This document shows, piece by piece, positions 41,972 through 54,204 of a stretch of DNA of 64,000 nucleotides. The notes beneath the pieces were generated by a model. The model was not told the origin of the DNA, did no database searches, and saw nothing but the letters and a program-made list of their open reading frames with translations. Each line of letters opens with the position of its first letter. Within the stretch, counting starts at the first letter, position 1. The stretch is from Eucommia ulmoides. Its lineage: Eukaryota; Streptophyta; Magnoliopsida; Garryales; Eucommiaceae. The translations under genes and the position numbers were made by a program. The stretch is from positions 248,001-312,000 of the forward strand of contig JAENRU010000279.1 of the NCBI GenBank assembly GCA_016647705.1, read 5' to 3'.

Positions 41972-42495
41972 TTGGTTAAAAATTCCCAAGGAAATGCTCT
42001 TCAGCACATAATTTTAAAGTAAAAATCGAATTTCTTTTTACGCTTTGCTGCTATCAATGGTTTTTAATAGTTTATTTACCTTTTATCATATTTCAATGAA
42101 ATAATCAATTTCTTTTTTTTTTTTTTTGGTTTTTTGTGGCCGCTAAATCCTGGCCCCTCCTTAATGGATTGATTAACCGAGTACAAGCCAGATCTCTTGC
42201 CTAACATATGTAGGTCCTCAACACCATATAGTTGCAGTTATGATGATTATCCTCCTAGTTGGTATATGTCCTTTTCCTCCTTTTACTGAAAAAAATAACC
42301 ATGATTTATAATAACCATTTTGCCTGGCATGCAGATTATTGTTGCATACATCTCAAAAGGCCTTGTTGATGATGGACCCCCTTCCCTTAATCATTTGAAA
42401 AAGCGAAATATCAGACTGCTGGAAGTGCTTCAATCCAATCTCAGCCGTTAAAAATTGTCAGTATAAAAACTCCCTTTGGTCTTTAATGTCGAATT

Positions 42496-42835
42496 TGTTG
42501 GGTTTATTTTACATCAGATGTGGAAGGAGTTGGTGGTTAACTTATAAGTGTGAGAGAAAACTTCACCTCTTGAGTTATCTTTTGTAATTGAGAAAGTTCA
42601 AGACCACCTTACATTGATATCAGAACTCAGTTTACGACAACTCTGACCCAATAATCACAAAGAGAGAGACTGATCGAGGGTTAGCCAACCAAAAACCCGA
42701 TCTGTGAGGGAGAGATTGTTATGTTTATCTCTCATCAGATGTGAAAGGGGTTGGTGGTCAGATTATAAGTGTGAGGGAAAACCTCACTTCTTGAGCTAAC
42801 TTTTGGAGTTGAGAGAGATTCAAGACTACCCTATA
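42496..42835 (+). mobile_element. TRIM element, family T2
   Basis: 340 bp. Direct repeats 42496-42613 and 42717-42835 share GTTGGTGGT and TATAAGTGTGAGGGAAAACC. The first is followed by TTGATATCAGAAC, a near Met primer site. Flanks GAATT (42491-42495) and GAATC (42836-42840) form a 5-bp duplication with one mismatch. Confidence 0.8.
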
Positions 42836-43298
42836 GAATCCCACATCGAAGTTGGGTCCTTCTCCTTGATATTCGTTCGCAATGGTTGTCAAAATCCACC
42901 TTGTGTGTGAAAAAATGTGTAGAATCTCATATCGCTTGTGTTTGCTCGCTGATCTAAACAATATATAAAGTGTAGGGTACTTCTCCACTTTCATTACATT
43001 ACATTTTACAATTATTGATTGCGCATGGATGCATCCACGTATTTGAATATTTTATTAATTTCTTGCTTTTTCATTACATTATAAGCTGGAACGCATGCTT
43101 TGTCACTACTCAATCTCATTCTACGTGTCATCAAATATAGTGCGTTTTATCAGCTTCCATATCTCCCCTTCTTTTAAATAGAACAGCTTTATGCATGCTT
43201 CAGGTTATCCCAAAGCCCTTGGATAACTTCACATTTTTTTTTTTAGTAAGATTTAGGGTTTAGTTAGATTGGTTTTCATTGAATGAAGGGCATGAAAC

Positions 43299-43705
43299 TG
43301 TTGAATCCCACATCGGTCAGCTTGTGTCGGCAATCCTCATCTTATGATGCGTCTTTTTAAGAGTGAGTTAGGCCCATTGAATTGCTACGTGGTATTAGAG
43401 TCAGGACGCTTGTATGATGTTGAGTGTGTTAAATTTCACATTAATGTTGAGTGCCCTCATATCTTTTCGTAATGGTTTGTCAAAAAGTCTACCTTGCGCG
43501 TGAGGGGGCGTGTTGAATCCCACTTGGGTAATTCCTCCGATATCCGTTTGCAGTGGTTTGTCAAAAATTCACTTTGCGCGTAACGGGGCGTGTTGAATCT
43601 CATATCGCTTGTGTTACCTGATCTTGAGCTATATATAAAGCCTATGATAATCTTTATTTTACAAAGTGTCTTTTAAGAGTGAGTTAGGTCCATTGAATTT
43701 ATGCG
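43299..43705 (+). mobile_element. TRIM element, family T1
   Basis: 407 bp, flanked by a perfect 5-bp duplication GAAAC (43294-43298, 43706-43710). The 5' repeat (43299-43389) has lost an internal segment that the 3' repeat (43591-43705) keeps. The primer site TGGTATTAGAGTC follows the 5' repeat, and a G-rich tract (AACGGGGCG) precedes the 3' one. No coding capacity. Confidence 0.88.
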
Positions 43706-43710
43706 GAAAC

Positions 43711-45184
43711 TAGGATTTGTTTGGTTTAAAATTTAAAATCAAAATACTTCAACTAAATCAAAATACCAATGAATAATTTGTCATGCATTCTTGATATCTT
43801 TTTTTTACATCTTTAAGTTCTATATTTGAAAAAAATTGATAAAACTACTCAAAATTTACCGAAGGAAATATTAAAAATCATATCCTTCAACTGTTGAATT
43901 CTAAAAGTCATTCATTATAAGATAATTAACAATAGATTCATCCCATAATACAAATTAAAAGATAATAAGAAAGAACCAAATTAACAAATGAAACAGTAAA
44001 AAGTTTTTGGAAAACATAACAAAAATGCGAAACTCATAAAGAATCAATAGTAATTTGTGAAATATAATCTCTATGTGAGCTAAAAATGGGTTGTTCGCGT
44101 TGGAATTAAGTTCTCAGGGTTGACCTTAACTCCGACCCAAAATTTTCGTATCATTCTCTTATCGTGTTAGCTTCGGGTTCATGTTATAAAAACCCCGACC
44201 ACAACACACTATTTTTTTTTATTTGTTTTTGGGTCTTGTCACTGACAATGTATATGGACTTTAGCCTAATAGGTTAAACCCTAATCTCACTAGGAAAATC
44301 AAACTCTAATTCCACTAGAAAAACCCTAGTCACTGTCAATATATAGGCTCTTTATATATCTCACATATATTAATACAATCGTCTCATATTCTATTTCAAT
44401 ATTCTACATCTGAATCCTCTTAACATGGTATCAGAGTCAAGGTTGTGAGAATCCGTTTCTTATTTTCTCGTAGTCAAATCATTTGTGCAACTCAAGAGCT
44501 GTACTTAAAGGTTGGTGTTAGATTTTTGTTCTACATCAATCACTTAAAAGTTTCTAAATTAATATAAGTCAAAAGAATTAACTTTGTAACTTCAAACCTC
44601 TTAATATTCACAATTTGTCGTCGCTTATTTTAGAGCCGGATAAGCCAAAAATATTGAATATATTATAAATTTTTTAATGTTATTGGAGAATACCGAGATA
44701 GACATCTTATTTATTTTATGGTGGATGTTTTTAATATAGTTGCGAAAAAAAGTAGAAGTATGATATACATGTTCTTTGAAGCCTTGTTAGGCACTATTTT
44801 AGTGGTTTAGGTTTAAAAAAAACAAAGAATGAGGTTTGGCGAGTTTCCACCATTAATCACGTGGATGAATCGCAATCACACACACACTTATAGTCTAATT
44901 AATGACCCACCAATACTCCCTTTGAAATGTTATTTTTTAAGAACTACTAACTTTTACCACTTTAATGTCAAGTGATTAAATTAATCATTTGTTTAATCCA
45001 TCCATCCATCCACGAATTTCTCTTTTGTTTAACTAGATCATTCCACGTGTACATCCATCCTACGGTCCTTAATAGGGCGATTTTGTCATGGCGGCAGCCG
45101 GCAACTCACATGGCTTCCGTGAACTACCAACATTATTATATTTATATTTATTTTACCGTGATTAAGCATAGAGAATTTGATTTA
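43711..45184. other. Intergenic stretch
   Basis: No gene. It holds the partial T3 element and a (CATC)n run at about 44996-45012. Confidence 0.5.
44390..44610 (+). mobile_element. TRIM-like element, family T3 (partial)
   Basis: CTCTTAACA is followed by TGGTATCAGAGTC, then TCGTAGTCAAATCATT as in the copy at 5280, then a second repeat starting TGTTAGATTTTTG. Outer limits unclear. Confidence 0.55.
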
Positions 45185-45955
45185 GGGGTTTTGACACTTT
45201 GTACCCCTGAAGTTTGACGAAAATTTCACTGTGGTCTCTATGATTTCGATTTGAACATATAACACCTTAGGATATGTTTGGTTGGAAGGAAGAAAAAGAA
45301 AAATAAAAATAAGAGGAGAATATTTTTATTCATTGTGAAAGAAAAATTATTTTCTTCACTGTTGTTTAATTTGGAAATAAAAATGAAAAAGGAAGAAAAA
45401 TAATTTACTCTTTTACCCTCATATATTACAAAAATAAATTAAAAAAATATATATTATTAAGGGTATAATTTTCTTTCTTTCTTGAAAAGCCCACCCTCAT
45501 TTACTTCGTTTTTCTCCCAAATTAGTGAGGAAATTGTGTATTTTCTTTTCTATTTTATTTTTCTTCTCATTTTCTATCCATACCAAACAAGTTTTTTCTT
45601 CTTTTTATTTTGCATTTTAGTTTTCTTTTCATTTTTTTATTCATCCACTAGAACATAACTCATTATTTTCATTACAATATGAAATTAAAAATAGTCACTT
45701 GTCATGCCTTCTGCCTTTTTAAAAGACTTTATGAGAAATATCACCATCATCTTTCTTGACCAAATACTCAAAAATATACATATTACATAACGGGTAAAAT
45801 AACATGTTGAAAATACTTATAAAGTAAAGTCCCCTTAAAAATAATTGGATGCACGACAATTGGAAATTTCACGGTGTTATGAGTTCAAATTGCATCTACG
45901 AGCACCAAAGTGAAATAACGGTCAACCGTTAGGGGGTGCAAAGTGTAAAAAACCC
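45185..45955. mobile_element. Mutator-like MITE family E, copy 2, with a nested insertion
   Basis: Inverted ends GGGGTTTTGACACTTTGTAC and (reverse complement of right) GGGTTTTTTACACTTTGCAC, with a perfect 9-bp duplication TTTGATTTA at 45176-45184 and 45956-45964. Between the arms lies a family C MITE. Confidence 0.88.
45268..45655. mobile_element. MITE family C, copy 2 (inside family E)
   Basis: Left GGATATGTTTGGTTGGAAGG and an internal ATCCATACCAAACAAG match 34884-35305. The right border is uncertain. Confidence 0.5.
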
Positions 45956-45964
45956 TTTGATTTA

Positions 45965-46784
45965 TTAGGAATAAAAAAAAAAAAATGATAATGGAAACTT
46001 GAAGCCTTTTATTCTTGGTGTTGATGTCATCCATCCATTACTACTGGTGGTGTTTGGTGCAATGTCTTAGTCTGTGATTAGTTTTGATTAATTTATTTAT
46101 ATGGTGAAGGGCCCTTGTGAAAACGACTTTTGAGTATGTTGATTGATTTAATCTCTGGTGGGATACCAACACTCAATTATGTTCCTTTCCCTTTCCAGCA
46201 TTTTTATTTTATTCTTCAAATTCCTCCTCACATATTTAATATTTTTCATTAAGTTTCGTGCTTGATTAAATGATGTGTTTTTTTCCGATTTTACTGCTGC
46301 CATTGAACCCTACACAACCCTTTTTAATGTCCTCTCCTGTTAAACATTCTAATCAAGTGTTGTATTGCATTGCACTCAAATTCTCCACCACTTTTCCTTG
46401 TGCAAGTTTGCCCAATTACTTTTTAGGCCGATAAGAAATAAAATATCTTATCCCAAGATTTATATACTGACGGAGACGTATTTCATCCTCTGTGAAAAAT
46501 GTAGAAATGTAGAGTTCAATTTTTTCTTCTAACATATATAAAAAATATATATATATTCTCTTACCTAGAACACAAATATAAATTTATTATTTAATTATTT
46601 CAATTTTGTGCAACTAAAAAACTTGAATGAATACACTATTTTAAAGAGCTTATTAAATACAACAATTTTAATGTTTATTCTTGTTAGTTCTCTGGGAGAT
46701 ACTCTTATGGGAATAGATAAATGAAAGAAAATAATAGAAGTAGATTTTTAGAGGGTTTAGGTGCTAGAAAGCGAAAGAAAGATC
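45965..46784. other. Intergenic stretch
   Basis: AT-rich, no gene or clear element. Confidence 0.6.
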
Positions 46785-47120
46785 AATAAGGTGGTTTTGG
46801 GTCTCTCTCAACTTTAAATGTTAATTCATGAATTGAGATTTTCCCTCACACTTATAATCTGACTACTAGTTCCTTTCACATCCAATGTAGGATAAATTCA
46901 ACAATTTCCCCCATACACATCGGACTTTTGGTCAGTTAATTCTCGATCAGTTTTTCCTTTTGTGGTTATTGGGCCGGAGTTATAATTTGAGCTTTAATAC
47001 TAGTGTATGGTGGTCTTGGGTTTTTTTTAACCCTCAAAACTAGTTCATGAGGTAGGACGTTCTTTCATATTTATAACATGATCACTAATCTCTTCTACAT
47101 CCGATGTGGGATAAACCTAA
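46785..47120 (-). mobile_element. TRIM-like element, family T2
   Basis: Direct repeats about 46785-46903 and 47004-47120; right one starts TGTATGGTGGTCTTGGG on plus. Shares ATTTATAATCTGA-type and TCACATCCAATGTAGGATAA text with the copy at 37582. Confidence 0.55.
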
Positions 47121-47220
47121 TGAGGAGAAATATAGATATAGAATAAAATGACCTCTCTATACATGGATAAAATTGTGTACACTAGACTTTTTTCAGACCT
47201 CAAAATTATTATATACTAAA

Positions 47221-47945
47221 TTATCTTTTTATGTTTCGTTCAAATATTTCATTCTTTATTGGCTATTTCTTCATGTCCAAAGGATCTAGGTGCTATCATC
47301 CTGTCACTTGTCATATGTATCATTCTCTCGATATTACGTTTCTCAAGACTGTCCCCTATTTTTCGGGTATCATATATTCTCCACTTATCAAGGCAACCAC
47401 TACCGAGGATGATGCCTCCCTACCGCGCCCTATTCCAGTCTTTGATATATCTTCTTCCGCCCACACCACCCTTTCTACCTAACCCCTCACACGTACCGTT
47501 ATAGGTTTACTCTCGCCGTCCACGTGTTTTACAACCTCTGCAGACATCTTCTTCGGAATTAGGTATCTTTCCATCTCTCTTTATTTCTAATTCTGTTCCT
47601 CCTCGTTAGCCTACTTGGGATCGTCGTCCACCTTCTTGGTACCTCTTATCCTGTTATACTAGTCATCCGATTTTCAAGTATTTGTCTTTTCAGAATCTCT
47701 TGGATTAATACAAATCATTTTTTGGATAAATTGATTCACTTGTCATTCCTCGCTCAGTACATGAGGCCCTCCAAAATCCAAAGTGGGTAATCACTATGCA
47801 AGCAGAGATAGATGCTCTGCAACGGAATCAAACTTGGGAATTGGTTGACTTGCCACCTGGTGAATGACCAGTTGATTGTAAGTGGATCTTCAGTTTCCAA
47901 TATCTTGCTGACGGATCCATTGACTGATAAAGCATGCCTTGTCGC
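47221..47945 (+). pseudogene. Older copia element, left part (integrase C-terminus and start of RT)
   Basis: FIGYFFMSKGSRCYHP and MYHSLDITFLKTVPYF match the C-terminal part of copia integrase. Around 47760-47945 the RT lead-in appears (PKWVITMQAEIDALQ, then a NQTWELVDLP block), with stops. The text breaks at 47945 and resumes at 51187. Confidence 0.75.
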
Positions 47946-48101
47946 TGTTAATGTAATAATAAGCTTGACCCACATGGCCCATTAAGACAAATCCCTAACC
48001 TCTACTTCCCCTATAAATACATGTGTATAACTTGTAGTCTATGTATCTTTTTTCATAATATCAATACATGATTCATTCCTCACTTCTCAATTATCTTAAC
48101 A
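47946..48101 (+). repeat. 5' LTR of the younger copia
   Basis: 156 bp; contains CCCTATAAATACATG, a TATA box. Differs from the 3' LTR at roughly ten positions. Confidence 0.85.
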
Positions 48102-48261
48102 TGATATCAAGAGCAAATCTTTCCTGAATTTGTTCTCAATAAATTTTTTGCAACCCTAACGCTTCTGCTGTTACCGCCACCGCCACCGCCGTCCTTATTC
48201 TTCTAAGACTTTCGTCGCTATTGTAGGCTTCGTCCAATCAGCCGCATCCATCCCAAGACTC

Positions 48262-49482
48262 TCACCCATGGAATTGTGGCACTCTCGGTTAGGTCACACT
48301 TTATTCAATCATCTTTGTTCTCTTATTTTTAATGGTCAGTTAGGTTCATTTCAACATGAATCTTTCCATTGTATTCATTGTCAACTTGTAAAACAATTAG
48401 CTTTACCTTTTAATGAGAGTTAGTCTGTTTCCCTTGCACCTTTTGATTTAATACATTCTGATATTTGGGGGCTTTCTCCTCATGCAACAATGGGTGGTGC
48501 TCGCTATTTTGTTATATTTGTGGATGACTATTCTCTATATACATGGTTGTTTCTTATGAAAAATATATCTGAATTATTTCAAATATATTCTGATTTTTCT
48601 TCTATGGTTTAAATTTAATTATCTCGGAATATCAAAGTTTTTCGCTCAAATAATGTAATGGAATACAAAGACCATGCTTTTCTAAACCTATTTCACAAAA
48701 ATGACACTCTTCCCCACCGCTCGTGTCCTAGAACCTCCCAGCAAAATGGACGAGTTGAATGCAAACATAGACACATTCTTGACATCGTTTGTGCTCTACT
48801 TATTTCTTCTTCATGTCCTGAGCGCTTCTGGAATGAGGCTGCCTTAATCGCAGTGTAGACAATCAATCGTGTTTCTTCCGCCACAATCCAAAATCAGCCC
48901 CCATTTGAGCCTTTTTTTGGTAAGCCTCCTGATTACTCTGAACTCAAAGTCTTTGGTTGCGTTTGTTTCGTTCTTTTTAAACCACATGAATATAACAAAT
49001 TGGAACCTAGGGCTCACCTATGTTATTTCCTTGGATATGGTATTGAACATAAGGGGTATCGGTGTTGGGATTCCATTTCTAAAACACTCTGTATCTCTCG
49101 TCATGTCGTTTTTTGGGAACATCAAATGTTCTCTTCCTTATGGTCATTTGACATGTCTACCATCCCTAACTCTAGATTCTTTACTGATCCATCTATTGAG
49201 TTATTTCCCGAGGATCCAGTTTCAGGTACTGTCAAGTCCACCTTTGACCCACCAGCTGATTTCACTCATCCAGATCCAGCTCTAGCTCCAGAACCGCCAG
49301 CTGACCTCACCTCTCCGACTCAATCGGTCGTCCCTGAGGATATTCCTATGTCTGATGAGTCTGCATCAACTTCCTCTAAGGGACATCCTCCTGATCACCC
49401 TCGCAGATCTACCAGGGTAACTCATTGCCCCTCTAATCTCCACGATTTTTATTGTTTTTCTACTATACTTCATCTGCATTAG
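48262..49482 (+). pseudogene. Copia integrase region (broken)
   Basis: The start MELWHSRLGHTLFNHL is the GAG-pre-integrase motif, followed by a CIHC pair, IHSDIWGLSP with the first catalytic Asp, and RTSQQNGRVECKHRH with the Glu. Where the second Asp is usual (RSDN) the text reads RSNN, so the triad looks lost. Stops lie at about 48421, 48610 and 48856, and the frame shifts near 48870-49000 before the C-terminal KGYRCWDSIS block. Linked to RT by a Pro-rich spacer. Confidence 0.8.
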
Positions 49483-49530
49483 CCTTAATCCTATAAGGAG
49501 GCTAATAGTAATCCTATTTGGTAGAAAGCA

Positions 49531-51004
49531 ATGAACGAAGAACTTCAGGTCCTAGCCAAAACTCATACTTGGGATATCGTAGATCTGCCTAATGGAAAAA
49601 CTCCTATTGGGTGCAAATGGGTGTTTAAAATCAAGACACTTTCTGATGGTTCTGTTAATCGATATAAAGCCCGACTTGTTGCCAAGGTCTTTGCTCAGGA
49701 ATATGACATTGACTATGAAGAGACATTTGCTCCACTGGCGAGGCTCACATATGTTCGTACACTTCTTGCCGTTGCCGCCATTCGAAAGTTGACTCCTTTT
49801 CAAATAGATGTCAAAAATGTATTTCTCAATGGCGACCTACTTAAGGAAGTCTATATGCATCCACCTTTCGGCCTAACTACCCTTCAAAATAAAGTTTGTC
49901 GTCTTCGTCGTGCTCTGTATGGATTGAAACAAGCTCCACGTGCCTGGTTCGCCAAATTTAGCACTACTATTTATCAGTTTGGGTTTACATATAGTGATCA
50001 TGATTCGGCTCTGTTTATTCGCCACACTGCCAACGGTATTATTCTTATTTTACTATACGTGGATGATATAGTTATTACTGGAGATGATCTACGTGGCTTT
50101 TCTGAACTCAAACAGTTTTTCAGTGGCCAATTCGAGATGAAAGATCTTGGCGTACTGACCTATTTTCTTGACCTCGAAGTCTCATCCAGTTCAGATGGAT
50201 ATTTTCTCTCTCAGGCTAAATATACCTCTGATTTTCTTTCCAAGGTTGGGATAACTGACTCCACCACTGCCATTACTCTTCTTGAGCCAAACATCAAACT
50301 TACTCCACTCGATGGTTCACCTCTTCAGGAAGTCACTCTATATCGCCAATTGGTTGGAAGTCTTCTATACCTCACTGTCACTTGCCCCGACATTGTCTAT
50401 GTTGTTCACCAGGTTAGCCAGCCAGTTCTTGTCCGCTCCTCGGACCACTCATTATTCGGCTATTTTTCGCATTCTTCGGTATGTCAAGGGTACTATGTTT
50501 CATGGACTTCATTTCTCAGCTCAGTCTGCTCCTATCTTACAAGCTTATTCTGATGCCGATTGGGCTGGTGACCCCACTGACAGACATTCAACTACTGGTT
50601 ACTGTTTCTTCTTAGGTAATTTTCTCATTTCCTGCCGTAGTAAGAAATAAATTATGGTTGCTCGCTCCAGCACTGAAGTTGAATATCGTGCCATGACTGA
50701 TGCAACTCAAGAACCTTTCTGGCTTCGATGGTTACTAGCCGATATGGGTATCTCTTCTCCTACTGCCACTACCCTATACTATGACAATAAGAGTGTTATT
50801 CAGATTGCTCACAATGACGTCTTCTACGAGCATACAAAACACATCAAGACTGATTGCCACTTCATCCGTCTTCACATTCACCATAATACAGTTTGCCTAC
50901 AATCCGTCAGTTCAGCTGATCAAACTGTAGACATTTTCACTAAGGCTCATTCACCTGGACGCTTTCACTATTTGGTTTCCAAACTCAAGTTCATCTTCTA
51001 CTAA
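49531..51004 (+). pseudogene. Copia reverse transcriptase and RNase H (broken)
   Basis: The RT frame 49531-50420 has FQIDVKNVFLNGDL, LYGLKQAPRAWF and LLYVDDIVITGDD. Near 50415 a 4-base CCAG duplication shifts the frame; the text continues at the +1 frame with LRYVKGTMFHGL and AYSDADWAGDPTDRHSTTGY (RNase H). A TAA at 50648-50650 interrupts it before VARSSTEVEYRAM. The coding end is followed by the purine tract and 3' LTR. Confidence 0.88.
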
Positions 51005-51025
51005 TCGCCTTGAGTTTGAGGGGGA

Positions 51026-51181
51026 TGTTAATGTAATAATGCTCTTGGCCCACATGGTCCATTAGGGCAAAACCCTAACCCCTACTTCCCCTATAAATAC
51101 ATGTGTATAACTTGTAGTCTATGTATATTTTCTCATAATATCAATACATGATTCATTCCCTAGTTCTCAATTATCTTAATA
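51026..51181 (+). repeat. 3' LTR of the younger copia
   Basis: 156 bp, same ends as the 5' LTR. Confidence 0.85.
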
Positions 51182-51186
51182 GTCAC

Positions 51187-51850
51187 TAAGGGGCTATACG
51201 CAAATTCCGGGCAAAGACTTTGGTGCCACTTTTGCCCCTGTCGCTAAGTTGACTACTGTTCGTCTTCTTATTTCATTGGTTGGCTCCTATGTCTGGTCTC
51301 TATATCAGTTAGATGTCTAGAACGTCTTTCTCAATGACGACTTAACTGAGACTATTTATATGGAGCCTCCACTAGAATTTCGGACTCAAAGGGAGTAGTT
51401 GGGCAAAGTCTGTCCACTCCGAAAATCCTTTTATGGACTTAAGCAGCCTCCCTGTGCATGGTTCAACAAATTCAATGAAGCTATACTTACTATGGGGTTT
51501 ACCCAGTGTCACTCAGATCATACCTGCTTTATCCGTTGTCAATACCAAGGACAATGCATTAGTATCTCAGTTTATGTAGATGACATTATTATCATAGGAG
51601 ATGACGCACTTGACATTAAGTAGGTAAAAAAGGATCTTGGGAAGATTTTTGACATCAAGCATAGGAGCATTACAAATGATATGAAAGCCTACCTTACTCC
51701 GGAAACGGCACCGTGGTGGTGGTGATCGAGGAGTAGAGGCTCCAGAGAGGGGTAGAGGTCCTCTGTGGTAGGTACACTATGTCCGTTTATGAGTTGCTAT
51801 TTATACTACCAACCAAAAGGGACGAACTGGGCCAATGCTACGAGGATGTT
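51187..51850 (+). pseudogene. Older copia element, right part (RT)
   Basis: Resumes the RT interrupted at 47945: DFGATFAPVAKLTTVRLL, FYGLKQPPCAWFNKF and YVDDIIIIGDD. There are several in-frame stops (51318, 51397, 51621). Beyond about 51700 similarity fades. Confidence 0.78.
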
Positions 51851-52538
51851 GGGTCTTTGAGCGGGAGACATTGTGAAATCCCGCATTGGAAGTATTAAAA
51901 AAAAATTGTCTGATACGTAAAATTATTATGTAAGTTACTATTAGTAATTTGGTTTAAGCATTTTGGTCATGTTAACTCAGTAAAAAAATTATTAGGTTGG
52001 TGGGCGACATGGCGTCATTTCAACAGTAGTATTGAAGGGAATATTCTTTTTAGTTTTTACCATGCAAGTGAGTAGTATAAATTGATGCAAATTAGTTGGA
52101 TCAGTACATATAATTGTGAACTTTCGGTATTAAAGTTAAAATCCAAGTCATTAGCACTTGACTTCATAATTTATGATGTCTGATCCAGCTGTGATGGTAA
52201 ATTAAATGTGTCTGCCGATAGCTTAAGCAGGTAAAGTGGGGGCCTTTTCCTCTTATATGATGCAATTCATGTGGGGTTCCTCCATCTTCTCATAATTGAA
52301 TTTACTGTCAAAAGCACCGAATGTAATGATGTTTAATTATTTGGAACTTATAAAAGTGCCCCTAAACTTGTATACTGCTGTGCTTCGTCATGACATGTGA
52401 GCACAATGCTACTTTCTCACTTAGAACAGTGAGTTTAAGCAACTTAAAAGGGAGAATATGACTGTAGCTTTGCCTCCTACTTTCCTCTAAATAGTTTCTT
52501 TCAGTTATGTTTGGACACACAAATGTACCCGCTAAAAC
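51851..52538. other. Intergenic stretch
   Basis: No gene or clear element seen. Confidence 0.6.
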
Positions 52539-53757
52539 TGTTGAATTCCACATCGTTTGTGTTATTCGATCCTGAACTATATGTAGAGTCTAAGGTAATT
52601 CTCATCTTACTGTTGGGGAAATTCATATAATTATATAAACTCAAATTAAATAAATAAATAAATCTCACATGTAATTTCAATATCTTTAAATAACAAAGAA
52701 CATCAATAAATAAATAAATAAAATAAAGGATAGGATAGAGAGAAAATACATATCTGGTGGATCGAGACGTGTAAACACTGTCCTAAGAAGATATATGCTC
52801 CCTCTATGCACAGGGTTGAATGGTGAGCCTTTCTCAAAATACAATGATTCAGGGAGTCAAGGTACAAACAAGACATTTCTATATTAAATCGATCGTGAAC
52901 TCTATTGCCCGTAAATCTTCAAGTATATAATATACGTGAAATATCATAAAATATAATTTCTCTCTATTTTTATATCTCAATAAAAATATATATTCACTAT
53001 TTTATATAGTATAACACTATTTTCTCTACTTCTCTATATCTCTCCATATTCTTCTATATCTACACATTTTCTTTCATCCTTACACACACATATATAATGT
53101 ATAGATTATGTAACTCTTATTATAATATTAAGTACTTATAATATTATAATTAGTAAAATCACTAATTATATACACATAAATATTATTGTAACATATGTAT
53201 TTATAATAGAATTCATAAAGTCATTTTAATAAATTTATAAATTATTCACAATAATAATATATAATAAAAATGTAATTTAAACACATAATTATAACAATTA
53301 TAAATATATTATTAATAATAATTTCATTAAATAAAATAATATAATTTATATGTAATAAAATATTTAATTTTAAATTATTTTTCTAACACTTACAAGGCGC
53401 CTTTTGTGAGTGAGTTAGGCTCATTGAGTTGTTACATGGTATCAGAGCAATGACTCTTATGTGATATTAGGTGTGTTGAATCCCACATCGATGTTGGACC
53501 CCCCGATATCTGTTCGCAGTGGTTTGTCAAAAAATCCACCATGTGCGTGAGGAAGCGTGTTGAATCATACATTGATGTTGGGCTTTTCCCTTGATATCTT
53601 CGTAGTGGTTTGTCAAAAGTTCAATGTGCGCTCTAGGGGGCGTGTTGAATGCCACGTCGCTTGTGTTACTTGATGATGAGCTATATATAAAACCTAGGAC
53701 AATTATCATCTTACAAGATGTCTTTTTAGAGTGAGTTAGATCTATTGAGTTTCTACA
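52539..53757 (+). mobile_element. TRIM element, family T1, interrupted by a solo LTR
   Basis: The 5' repeat is 52539-52610 joined to 53394-53436, then the exact primer site TGGTATCAGAGC (53437-53448), a ~190-bp interior and the 3' repeat 53643-53757. The flanks are AAAAC and AAAAA. The interior repeats GTGTTGAATCCCACATCG-like text twice, as in the copy at 43299. Confidence 0.85.
52611..53388. mobile_element. Solo LTR inside the TRIM
   Basis: 778 bp starting TGTTGGGGAAATTCATA and ending TTTTTCTAACA, flanked by a perfect 5-bp duplication CTTAC (52606-52610, 53389-53393). Very AT-rich, no coding capacity. The parent family is not present elsewhere in the window. Confidence 0.85.
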
Positions 53758-53892
53758 AAAAAAATATTAGTGAATCGTGTGAAACGATTTAAAGCTTGAA
53801 TTTAATTGTATTTTAGGCCTTCGTTTGCTTTTCATTGTAAAATTTATTTAGTTGGAGTTATTGTTATAAGAGTATTGTTGTCTTTGTTAATA

Positions 53893-54190
53893 TGTTCCAA
53901 CCTGAAATCATATAATATCAAGTGAAGTAATTTTTTTTTATATATATAAATTCCTTGGGATGTATCACATAATCAATATGGAATTCTAACACCCACCTTT
54001 ATGTGAACTCTCACCTTACCCGTGATACAATCAGACAAACATTGAAAGAGAGAAGATCAGGAGACATACAAACACTTGAGAACAAGTAAACGAGACTTCC
54101 TAAACCAATTCTAATGCCATGTTAGGAAGTTATAATCTAAAATCATATGATATTCAAATGGATTAACTCTTTTCATATATAAATTATTTT
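53893..54190 (-). mobile_element. TRIM-like element, family T3
   Basis: Direct repeats with AAATCATATAATATCAAGTG (left) and AAATCATATGATATTCAAAT (right). On the minus strand CCTAACA is followed by TGGCATTAGAATTGG, a decayed primer site. Confidence 0.55.
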
Positions 54191-54204
54191 AAGAAATCTC
54201 ACAA

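Larger units (their letters stand above)
47946..51181 (+). mobile_element. Younger copia element nested in the older one
   Basis: 3236 bp with 156-bp LTRs (47946-48101 and 51026-51181) starting TGTTAATGTAATAAT. A primer site TGATATCAAGAGC follows the 5' LTR and a purine tract TTGAGGGGGA precedes the 3' LTR. Flanks GTCGC and GTCAC are a 5-bp duplication with one mismatch. Gag and protease are missing: only about 160 bp separate the 5' LTR from the GAG-pre-integrase motif. Confidence 0.88.
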
